Both the position numbers and the translations under genes were made by a program. The notes under the pieces were generated by a model, which saw only the letters and a program-made list of their open reading frames with translations, was not told the DNA's origin and did no database searches. From Brachynemurus nebulosus (lineage: Eukaryota > Arthropoda > Insecta > Neuroptera > Myrmeleontidae), in the NCBI GenBank assembly GCA_035578155.1, contig JAPWDM010000001.1:16842725-16906724 (forward strand): a DNA stretch of 64,000 nt, written 5' to 3'. This document shows positions 24,836-33,914 of this stretch, piece by piece (position 1 is the first letter of the stretch; each line of letters starts with the position of its first letter).

Positions 24836-25319
24836 AAGTGCCCTGTAAACGATCAAATTTGTTTGACAAATTTGTTTGTCAAACTTCACGTTTTCATCAA
24901 ACAAGAGCTTAAACGATCAAACCAAAGCTCAAACAAATTTGACAAACTTGCGCGTAGTTTGTCACACTAGTGATCCCCATAAAATAATTTTGTTAGATTA
25001 AACTTGGCCAAACATAGAATAAATAATGAAAATTACGGAAAAAATGTTGCTCGTACAGAGATTTGCAAAAATTTTGTCATATTTGCTATTCATTTCGGGG
25101 CAATTTAATAGAGCTTGTTTGACAAACACAACAAACACCGCCGCTCACCTTCAAACTTGTTGGTCAAACACGTCAAACAAGTTGATCAATCAAGATTTTC
25201 ATCAAACATGTCAAACACGTAGATTGTTTGACAAACGCGTCAGACAAAGCTGCATACTATCAAATAATTTGACAAACACGTAAAATTTGACAAACAATTT
25301 GATCGTTTACAGGGCACTT
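24836..25319. mobile_element. 484-bp MITE packed with TTTGACAAA motifs
   Basis: Left end AAGTGCCCTGTAAACGATCA matches the reversed right end AAGTGCCCTGTAAACGATCA exactly over 20 bases and continues into AAATTG. The interior carries at least six TTTGACAAA sites plus many GTCAAAC half-sites. A lone TTAA-1 type end (GTCACACTAGTGATCCCC) appears at 24960. Nested in the hAT at 24179-25650. The class is undetermined; the target duplication was not resolved. Confidence 0.72.
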
Positions 25320-25658
25320 AACATTTTTATATCAAATGAAAACAAAAATTGTCAACTTTGTTGTGATGTTGTGATTCATCTCTGTACCATAGAATAAAAT
25401 TCTAAGAAAATGTTGGTAATTAAGTACGTACAGGCTTAATATTTTTCATCTTAAAAGACTTCGAAAGTTCATCTTTCTGAATTATACATAAATTTTTACT
25501 TAAAAATTACCGCAACTTTTGCCACAGCAAATTTGAATCGATTTCTTGGAATCGATTTTGAATACAATCGATAATTTAAGTATCGATTCTTTTGTTGGCA
25601 ATTACGAATCGATTCAAAAATAGATTTTTTTTTAAAAAACGGCATGCCTACATCCCAG

Positions 25659-26404
25659 TGTTGTCAGACAGTTTTTCCAAAAAACTGTAGGTGGCAGCTT
25701 TAAAAATTTGTCAAGTGCGTGTTTGACACGCACTAAGTAATGTTCCTCACAATCAGTGGTCATAACTAAAACTTCGTAAAATATAACAGTCCGGACACAT
25801 ACGTTCACGATGTGACACATACGAACACGATCGTTCTGAAATCAAAAAATAGGTTATACTTTAGGAATAAAATTCATTTATTAGGAAAAATATTTTATCC
25901 ACCTTCATATCTCGTTATAAAAAATTCCTAGAAACAACTGATTGTACGGAACACTGTTAGCGCAAGTACAACTTGCACTTGACTTGTTTTTATTAAAGTT
26001 AATTATGTATATAATAAAAATTAGAAATAAATAAAGGTTTAAAAAATATTAACTACGATTTTTTTATTAGAAACACAAAATTACAAAGACAACGTATTTA
26101 TTATATCATCGTTTTTTTTATTAGATTGTATTTTCAGATACCTCGTTTGTAGTACTTTTCTAAAAATAATTTTTTTTTTCAATGTAACTAAATCAAATAT
26201 CAATCACAAATATGCGTATAAGAGTAAAAATTTAAGATGAAATTTGAGTGTAGTGGCATTTCAAACGCGCGCTCCTAAAATTTTGTTTTCTTCCGGACCG
26301 AGAGATGGCATGTAAATAGTGGTTTAGCACCGTTGTACAGAGATAGTTATCTTTAGTGTATTTGATCTGTGTGTAAAACGCTAAAACGTGTTTCACGTGT
26401 TTTA
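25659..26404. other. Spacer with a shared hairpin block
   Basis: A GTGCGTGT..ACACGCAC hairpin at about 25715-25735 with flanking CTAAGTAATG is repeated in reverse at 27245-27272. No gene recognised; the reverse frame at 25632-25820 crosses this repeat and the hAT end. Confidence 0.4.
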
Positions 26405-26653
26405 GGCTGTATAAACAATCAATGAAATAAGATTTAAGATTTAAGAAATAAGATTTAAGGAGTATGCCATCTAGTGATGTTGAATGGAGCTTTAACGTAA
26501 CTGGTCGTAGATATAAATATGTAGGTATTTTTTTACGTCAAAATTCGTTAACAGTTAACAGTTTCATTCAACGTCACTAGATGGCATACTCCTTAAATCT
26601 TAAATCTTATTTCTTAAATCTTAAATCTTATTTCATTGATTGTGTATACAGCC
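26405..26653. mobile_element. 249-bp foldback element
   Basis: Arms of about 88 bases, from GGCTGTATA / TATACAGCC inward through AATCAATGAAATAAG, repeated AAATAAGATTTAAG blocks and GCCATCTAGTGA, are nearly identical in inverted orientation around a loop of roughly 70 bases. Small and symmetrical; a non-autonomous element or a hairpin-forming repeat. Confidence 0.75.
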
Positions 26654-26776
26654 TTATACGTCCTCCTTTGTTTTGTTGAAATGGCGGAAACGGACAAACT
26701 ATGACGAAACGAATAGGTATAAAATGAGCGAAAAAACGGACACTGAGAGCCATCTTACGGTTGGGGAGAAAGTACA

Positions 26777-26860
26777 ATGATGTGCAATATGGCCCTATTT
26801 TTGATAGGATTCTCTATGTATATAATTTTTTCTGTGAATTATGTGGGCTTGTCGGTAAGT
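26777..26860 (+). other. Very tentative first-exon candidate with signal-like peptide
   Basis: TATAAAAT stands at 26718-26725, and 50 bases on ATGATG opens a 26-codon hydrophobic stretch (MMCNMALFLIGFSMYIIFSV...) that meets a canonical 5' splice-site string, GGTAAGTAT, at 26854/26855. The arrangement could be the first exon of a secreted protein. In A+T-rich DNA such coincidences are frequent, no second exon was found, and the frame stops three codons into the putative intron. Confidence 0.12.
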
Positions 26861-27057
26861 ATGTAATTATCACAAATATGTAAAGATGGCTCTGTGTGTA
26901 TTAAAATAAGTTATTAGACAAAGATAACAATTTTTAGAAGCTGTCCCATTATTAATAATTTTAAGAAAAAACAGCGAAAGAGTTTCAACTAGTTTTCCTC
27001 ATTTTGATCCTAGGAACTCAAAGTCCTTGATTTACAGTTTGTACTTGATACGTATTT

Positions 27058-27565
27058 TTTATGTCACCGAAGGATGACATATTAATCTCGTTGCGTGATT
27101 ATAGTGGGGAACCATATAATATAATAATTATAGAGTTGTACATGCATATATTGAATAAACGCAAGAGGACTGTATTCTCACTGTACTTAAAAAACAAGCC
27201 AAAAAATCATAAATTAACACTTTCACTGAGGTGACATTACTTAGTGCGTGTCAAAAACACGCACTTGACGAATTTTTTTTCTTTCTACTATTCGCAGATA
27301 GCATTTCAAATATTATAATACAGCATTGGTAATTTTTGTAAGAAAAACAAAAAATATTTTTTTGTCGGCAATGGAACTTTTTACTGTGCTGTTTTACAAA
27401 TTTTACGGAGCTAATATTACGGAAACAATATTCTATCTTTTAAATTTTCTATGATTAATTATAATTTTTATATTTTTACCGTACAAAATTGAATATGTTC
27501 GCCTTTTACACGTCGATTGTAGTGCTGAGCACAGTAATTTTTATATGAATTTTCTCTCCGTGTAA
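27058..27565 (-). mobile_element. ACACGGAGAG family, rearranged copy
   Basis: The right border (ending TTCTCTCCGTGTA) and the adjoining 310 bases match 39311-39610 in reverse (GTAGTGCTGAGCACAGTAAT, CGAACATATTCAATTTTGTA read on the reverse strand). The left part matches the far end of the copy at 19290-20045 (ATGTCACCGAAGGATGACAT, ACGCAAGAGGACTGTATTC). The two are joined through a GTGCGTGT hairpin block, so this is an internally deleted or recombined copy. Confidence 0.6.
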
Positions 27566-27771
27566 AACTATACATATTCAATATACAGTTTCAGTATGAT
27601 TGTACATAGTAAGGGCTACCTGTAAGGGCTGATTTCCACCAAACGGATTATATTGAGTTTGTGTTTAGTTTTTGAAATTGAAAACCCTGATTAGGTAACG
27701 AAAAACTAAAACAAAACACAAACAAACTGAAAACACCAATTTTAACCAAAGCAACACGTGTATTGTCTCTG

Positions 27772-28184
27772 TTAACACTCTACAGTCCGCATACTTCCCC
27801 AGGGGCGGCAATAGTTGTAAAGAATTAAAAAACTTTATTTCATAAATAAATTCACGAAATGATTCAACCTGTGTCAACATACACTGTTTTTTTTTTAATA
27901 AAAATAATATCAATAACGGAGAAACACACTGATTTTTGTAATTGTATTGAAATGTACGCATTTCAATACAATCATAAAAAAAAATGATAATATCAAATTA
28001 TATTTTTAAGTGTTATGTTTATATTATTCTTTTATAAATGTTTACAAAAACCAACAAACAGACAGTGTGTTTGTTGTAAATCAATACTTGTTTACATACA
28101 CATGTGTGATCACTGGTCACGATCGGCCTTTACCGTTGTTCTGAGTATTTTCAGACGCTGAAAACGCGGACTGTAAAGTGTTAA
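27772..28184. mobile_element. TTAA-6 element, piggyBac-like MITE
   Basis: TTAA at 27772-27775 and 28181-28184. TIRs CACTCTACAGTCCGC and, reversed, CACTTTACAGTCCGC agree at 14 of 15. A TTAA followed by CnCTTT resembles termini of several piggyBac-like families. 405 bp and without transposase. A diverged left half of a related copy lies near 37139-37215. Confidence 0.72.
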
Positions 28185-29344
28185 TGTCAAATTCAACGAT
28201 AAGCAATACAGGCTAGCAACTTAACCCAAATTTTTAACAAAAAATGATCACGAGCATTCTAGTGGTTGATTTTTGTAAACTTTATCAAATAAGGAGTTTA
28301 AAAATTATAATTCAATTTTAGTAAATTTGTGGAGAGGTTGCTTTTCATTTCCTACTTTTAGTGGCTAATTTTTCGTATTTTGTTACAAATCATATCTACT
28401 ATGAAAATAAAAATTAGCTTCATTCATTTTTACTGAAGAAATAAATAACACACTAATTATTCACGAGGAGAAAATACCGTAATTTTTCTTTTTTGTTTGT
28501 TACTTCTTCAACAAAATTGATTAATATATTAAATTTTTAAAATTACACAGTTCACCGATCAAAGTCACGAATACGGAAGACTCATATTCAAATTTCTACC
28601 ACTAAACATTAACAATTAATTAGTCGATTAACCTCGTTTCTTATCACAGACATGCACTAACGTATTAATTTATTTGTTTCAGGTCAATGACTTTTATAAT
28701 AAACATTAAATTGATAACTACCACATCATGCGAAGTATGCATTCAACCACCCACACATATTACAACCACCGTCACTGTATACATACTCTACTGCCACTGC
28801 TTTTATTTTATTTAAGTACTAGACAGATAATAAAACACAAATTCATAAAACTTTTAATATATCTATGTACATACATAAATTATTTATTTCATGAGCGCCA
28901 CTGAAAACACAATAGCAAGTTTTATGGATGCATTGAAACTTGGCTGGGTAGGCGTATAGGTATCGCATACGATGCAATGCAATAATAATTATTACACAAA
29001 AGTCAACGGAGAACACTTATTTTCGCCTGCTAGCTCAAGCGAGTTATGTGATGAATTTCCTTTTTTTCGGATAGTTTTTATGTGATCGTAAAAAATTGTT
29101 ACAGCGGATACGTATGACAAATAGAAAACAAAAGTTGTACATCACACACATCATTAAATATTTATAACTGTATTGCGTATGCATTACGCTGGATGTATGT
29201 AAATACTTAGGAATGTCTCGTGTACTTTTTAGGCTATACCGTGTGATTCCCTTCAAAGACGTAAAAGTTACATAATAGAAAACAATCTACATCAAGGAAG
29301 TTTACAGATTATAACTATGCAATGGTTTCCGTGATTTTAGCTTT
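28185..29344. other. Spacer, no gene seen
   Basis: A+T-rich, with short scraps of an unclassified repeat (28245-28315, compare 15305-15385). The reverse frame at 29044-29256 is not recognised. Confidence 0.4.
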
Positions 29345-29483
29345 TACAGCAATCCCCCGAAGAACACGATTAATTGGTTTCGTGTTCTTTGAAACCGTGT
29401 AGTTCGAGACCACCAAAAGATAAGCATTTTTTATTACAAGTGTGAAAATAAAAAAATATAAAAAAAACATTCCGTTTAATTTC

Positions 29484-29851
29484 CAAGTTATGGGTATTCC
29501 AAACATATTGCGACTGTTAAAACCTACTTTTCGTTATCGAAAATTATCGATAACGGACTACTTATCATAAATTGGTTATAATTGTTTAATTTAAGCTCTG
29601 TGTCTCTCTGATTTGGTTACCAATAGAATATTTTCGAAAAAATTAGCTTTCGATACTTTTCGTAAAGTTACGAAAAATATCGAAAACTAATTTTTCCGAA
29701 AATATGCTATTGGTGACTAAATCAATGGAGCTAACAGAGCCTAAAGAAACCAGTTATAACCAATCGATGATAAGTTACGTGGTATCGATAATTTTCGATT
29801 ACGAAAAGTAGGTTTTGACAGTCTCAATATGTTCGGAATACCCATAACTTG
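29484..29851. repeat. 368-bp palindromic foldback inside the pogo-like element
   Basis: Nearly complete inverted symmetry from CAAGTTATGGGTATTCC / GGAATACCCATAACTTG to a centre around 29668. Arms include AAACCTACTTTTCGTTATCG and TTATCGATA. A third copy of the outer arm follows at 29961-30030, so the inverted pair plus a stray arm record repeated insertion or recombination. Confidence 0.75.
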
Positions 29852-29916
29852 CTTCGGTTAAGCTTTCAAAAATTTCGTTATTTTTTCGCTACGACGCACC
29901 GTTTACGAGATACTTG

Positions 29917-29952
29917 CGATCAAAAGTTTACGTCTACATAAACTTTTGATCG
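29917..29952. repeat. Perfect 14-bp hairpin
   Basis: CGATCAAAAGTTTA and TAAACTTTTGATCG are exact inverted repeats around an 8-base loop, between the foldback and its third arm. Confidence 0.85.
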
Positions 29953-30344
29953 TAAATATGGGTTATGGGTATTCCGAACATACTGAGACTGTCAAAACCT
30001 ACTTTTCGTTATCGAAAATTATCGATGTCGAAAATAACATTTTCAAAATTTAAATATGTAAATTTCAACATATTCTTCATCATTTCTATTATAAAATTTT
30101 CAAAAATTTTAGTCGATTTTATTTCCAGCATTTTTCTTTTATAATGACAGATTCAATTACCACGATTTTTATTCGTGTAAATCGAATCCACATGTGATAT
30201 ACATATTCGTGTACATTGAGGACTGATGTAACTTTATATCAAATATATAATATGTACTTAAAAATCGTATTGTTTGAAACCGTGTAATTCGGGGGAAGGA
30301 CACCCGTGTTCTTTGAGACCCGTGTTCTTCGGGGGATGCCTGTA

Positions 30345-31568
30345 TACTTAAATAAGAAGGCTTTGTCTGTGCATAATAACACTTTCAGTCCCATGACTTC
30401 GGCATCCGAAACCAAACAAAACATGCCCAGAGGCCGACCGTGATCAATGATTAATTGATTAGTTGGTTACGCATTATGTGTGCGATGTTTATCATCATTC
30501 ATCACACGGATGTGTTCCTACTCACACAAATACATACCACAACATACACTACTCTTTTGGTTTCTATGTACATATAAAAAATTTTAAGATAAACAAAAAA
30601 TACATCAAGAATATAATTTATATTTTTAAATAAATTTGATTTGAATGTCAGTGTATATGTAGTATGTACGTATCACGTACGTATGTTTAGTTTTACACAT
30701 ACATAGATGTTGAGCTGTGCTGAATCTATTCAATGTTTGAATCATTTTATTTTATGTATTTGTTTAAATAAAGTTTTTTTTTTAAATATTGTCGGCTTCC
30801 GGGGAAGTTTACTATGAAAGTGCTCGGGTGTCATAGTGATAATGAGAAACACTTTATTATAAGTCTCGAATAAATTAAGAATGCATACACTTAAGAACGG
30901 ATACAGTATGACGGCCATGGCGGCCATGACCCCCTTCTACTTCTTCAAATGAATTCAAATGTTATCGTGGAATATCTAATGAGATTTTCAAATTTATTAA
31001 AGTTTTGAACGATTTAAAAATTGGAAATAATAAAATGACAGAATTATGATGAAACTGAAAACGAATCTTGGAAGTCGTTCTTTTCAGTTTTGCTAAAATT
31101 AGGCAAATAAGCCACTAAAAAAGTTTTCTGTTAGTCTCTTCACGTTTATAAAAGGAACTCGGTCATTTTTATAGTAAAATTAAAAAGTTTGTCCTTTGAA
31201 AGAAAGGATGAATGTAGTCACCGTATTTATAACTTACTGTTATACAATATATGTTGAGCTCTAGTGGGTCATCTGAAATTATTAGGTGGGTTCTTCTCGA
31301 GTCATAGGTTACCAAGGTCTGATTTTATAGTTTATGATATTAAATCTATTTAGATTATCCATAAAAATAATTTTTGAGTACATACCGTCAATACCGATCA
31401 CTATATCTGTCCAATTGTTAGCGTAAATCAATCTGAAAAAAAAAAGAAAAATATTCAATAAGAATTTTATTTTCTAACCTATCATAAAATCAATATTAAT
31501 GGATTTTATAATTTTACGATTAAATTGGGACACCAATGGTTTATGAATTTAGAAATGTTACCTAAAAA

Positions 31569-31657
<89 letters not shown>

Positions 31658-32000
31658 GCATTACTCTTTTTACAGAATCGTGTTCTACGGGTCCGAAAAC
31701 GGATAGCGTCCCTACTCTCGCCTCCCGCCGTTCTTATCGTATAGGCTATATAAGTCTAATTTTTCTGAGAAAATTCGACTAATGATAATAATATGTTAGC
31801 TATAAACAAAACGGTATTCAAAAGAGCAAGAAACAAAATATTTTTTAGAGACTGATGGATTTTGTATATAGATATCACTGATATAATACAAATTTACAAG
31901 GATATGTGCGATAGCATATATGCAATTCGTGTAACTCCAACTTATATTGTGCGATTACGATCTTTGAGGTCTTTTTTTTCCTTTTTATAATTTTTCATTT
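30345..32000. other. Spacer with a (TA)n tract
   Basis: No gene supported. A (TA)n microsatellite of about 84 bp occupies 31571-31654, followed by a short GC-richer stretch (31685-31740). The palindromic string TACGTATCACGTACGTA near 30667 is the only other structure seen. Confidence 0.45.
31571..31654. repeat. (TA)n microsatellite, about 84 bp
   Basis: Uninterrupted AT/TA dinucleotides; source of the poly(IY) frame here. Confidence 0.95.
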
Positions 32001-32211
32001 GTCATATCCAAGGCCGGCGAGAGAAATGACGAGGTCCCGTGCACGACAAAAAATTTTTCAACATTTTGTTCCAATTTTTCTCCAAAAATATATGTAGTCC
32101 GCGAAAAAAAACAAAAAAAACGTCTTATTTTATCCGGACCGCTAACCGAAACTCAGGGAGCCCGGGCTGTTGCTCCACCTGACCTCCCATCTAACCGACC
32201 CTGGTCATGTC
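32001..32211. mobile_element. GC-rich hAT-like MITE, 195 bp
   Basis: Ends CAAGGCCGGCGAGAG (32009) and, reversed, CAGGGTCGGTTAGATG (32203). The flanking octamers GTCATATC and GTCATGTC agree at 7 of 8. Internal GGTCCCGTGCACG and GAGCCCGGGCTG blocks relate it to the MITE at 16131-16314. Confidence 0.7.
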
Positions 32212-32401
32212 ATTAACAAGAAACCAATATTAATGTACGTTTTTAACTGTATAGTTAAAAGTATTATCAAAATTAATCATACTTCAAATAAAAATTTAAA
32301 AATCCGGCACTGATCTGGATGATGTATCTTAAGTACATATAAGGTGTAATATGTAATATGAACCTACAAATATATGATATGTGAGAAGCAATGCGGAGTC
32401 T

Positions 32402-32790
32402 GTTATAACCATAGAACACTGGAAGGAATACAACTATCTCTTTTCTGCAATCACTTATGGACATTTATGTGCATTTTACAGAACTATGTTGTCATTCACT
32501 TGGTAGCTACCAATGGGTGTGTTTCAATTGTTGTCATATTGTTGCTGTTGTGTTGACACGGTATACGTGGTATACGTACATCACGTACATGATGCGTGCC
32601 ACATGCATGTTATGTATATGCGTATGCAAGACACTCATACACACAACCATCTATCGCACTAACACACACAACTCCGCGTGCACATACATATATAACATAG
32701 TGGTGGGATATTTTTTATCCTTTATCGTTACACTGGTTTCAGTAGTATAGAGATACTACCGTTCGTTCTGTAATATTCTGTGGTTATAAC
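32402..32790. mobile_element. hAT-like element (family Y), compact copy
   Basis: An exact GTTATAAC octamer on both sides (32402-32409; 32783-32790; note it is its own reverse complement) flanks CATAGAACACTGG and, reversed, CACAGAATATTACAG. The 373-bp body equals the reverse of the family-Y element at 21158-23038 without its two insertions. Overlapping ORFs on both strands are shadows. Confidence 0.8.
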
Positions 32791-33223
32791 AATATTTCTA
32801 TGTAGGTAAGTTGTAATCCACCGATTACAGCAATTTATTTCTCATCATTACCGGTTGATTACAGTGAACTGTTATAAATAAATAATATGTACATAATGAG
32901 AGTGCTATAGTGTCGTGTATACTGTGGAGAAAGTTACAAATTACAACAACTTAAGATCATCCGATTACATTTTTTATCGAACATAATAATTATTAAATTT
33001 CTTACTCGACGATCGTGTTACTAAATTTTTATTTAGTACATACAATTAAGTTTCATGCAAGTAAAAAAAATATGGCTATTTGATTTTAAATGATCTAATT
33101 TATCATATTAAGGTATAGCGTATGTATGCATTTTTAAATATACTGGTTGGTGTGAAAGTTTTTTTTAAAGGTTTGCATGTACTATGGCAATTATATTATC
33201 AACCTGAAAGTCTTAAATTTTTA
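32791..33223. other. Spacer, no feature seen
   Basis: A+T-rich; nothing recognised. Confidence 0.4.
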
Positions 33224-33914
33224 TTAAGGATGTTTGGAAGGTACAATCGGAGATAAAAGTACATGAAATTAGAAATTCGTGAATAATTGCGATGTATAAC
33301 AAACTATGAGGTAAATAAATAGTTATTTTTGTTAAATAATAGCTATCACTACAACTGATTGTACAATACATCAAACTATAGCTCTCTGCTGAGTACAAGA
33401 GCTGAGTACATTCTGAGGATTTTTCGGAGAATTTCAAAATGCTACGAGACGATTCAAAATTTAGTAGAATGTTCTTCATTAAATACTAAGGCCCCTGTGA
33501 AAATTTTAAACCGATTCACTAAGCCGTTAAAAAGTTATTAAAAAAAAAAAAAACTAATTTTACACGTACTCTTATGGAAATTCGAAAACAGAACAGATTA
33601 AATAACTTTTTAACGGCTTAGTGAATCGGTTTGAAATTTTCACAGCGGCCTTAGTATTTAATGAGGAACATTCTACTAAATTTTCAATCGTCTCGTAGCA
33701 TTTTGAAATTCTTCCGAAAAATCCTCAGTATGTACTCAGCTCTTATAGTCAGCTGAGAGCTATAGTTTGATGTATTGTACAATCAGTTGTAGTGATAGCT
33801 ATTATTTAACAAAGATAACTATTTATTTACCTCATAGTTTGTTATACCACGCTATTCACGAATTTCTAATTTCATGTACTTTTATCTCCGATTGTACCTC
33901 CCAAACATCCTTAA
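33224..33914. mobile_element. TTAA-3, 683-bp inverted-repeat element
   Basis: TTAA at 33224-33227 and 33911-33914. Inside, two arms of about 310 bases run as imperfect inverted repeats from GGATGTTTGG / CCAAACATCC to CCGTTAAAAAGTTATT / AATAACTTTTTAACGG, leaving a spacer of only some 55 bases (about 33541-33600). Single-base differences and small indels separate the arms. Forward and reverse frames in both arms give the same peptides merely because the DNA is inverted. Transcription would yield a long hairpin RNA. Confidence 0.75.

Larger units (their letters stand above)
24171..25658. mobile_element. hAT-like element, 1472 bp, exact CATCCCAG duplication
   Basis: CATCCCAG is repeated exactly at 24171-24178 and 25651-25658. 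The TIRs are TAGGGATGTCGTTTTTTA on the left and, reversed, TAGGCATGCCGTTTTTTA on the right (16 of 18). Subterminal zones on both sides are dense in ATCGATT/AATCGAT. TAGGGATG-type ends are typical of a hAT subgroup. Two other MITEs sit inside. No transposase detected. Confidence 0.85.
29345..30344. mobile_element. Pogo/Tigger-like non-autonomous element, 996 bp
   Basis: TA borders both ends (29345-29346; 30343-30344). Left CAGCAATCCCCCGAAGAACA and reversed right CAGGCATCCCCCGAAGAACA are near-identical; GTGTTCTTTGA and GAAACCGTGTA-type blocks repeat inside each end. A CAG start with TA duplication is characteristic of pogo/Tigger elements. The interior is occupied by a 368-bp palindromic segment and one extra arm. 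No transposase found; reverse frames at 29315-29506 and 30239-30424 read through the TIRs. Confidence 0.75.

Noticed and set aside
21869..32750. Similar cysteine-rich frames at 21869-22189 (reverse) and 32457-32750 (forward)
   Set aside because: Both fall in family Y hAT copies in opposite orientation; no transposase motif is visible and the frames end at unrelated points.
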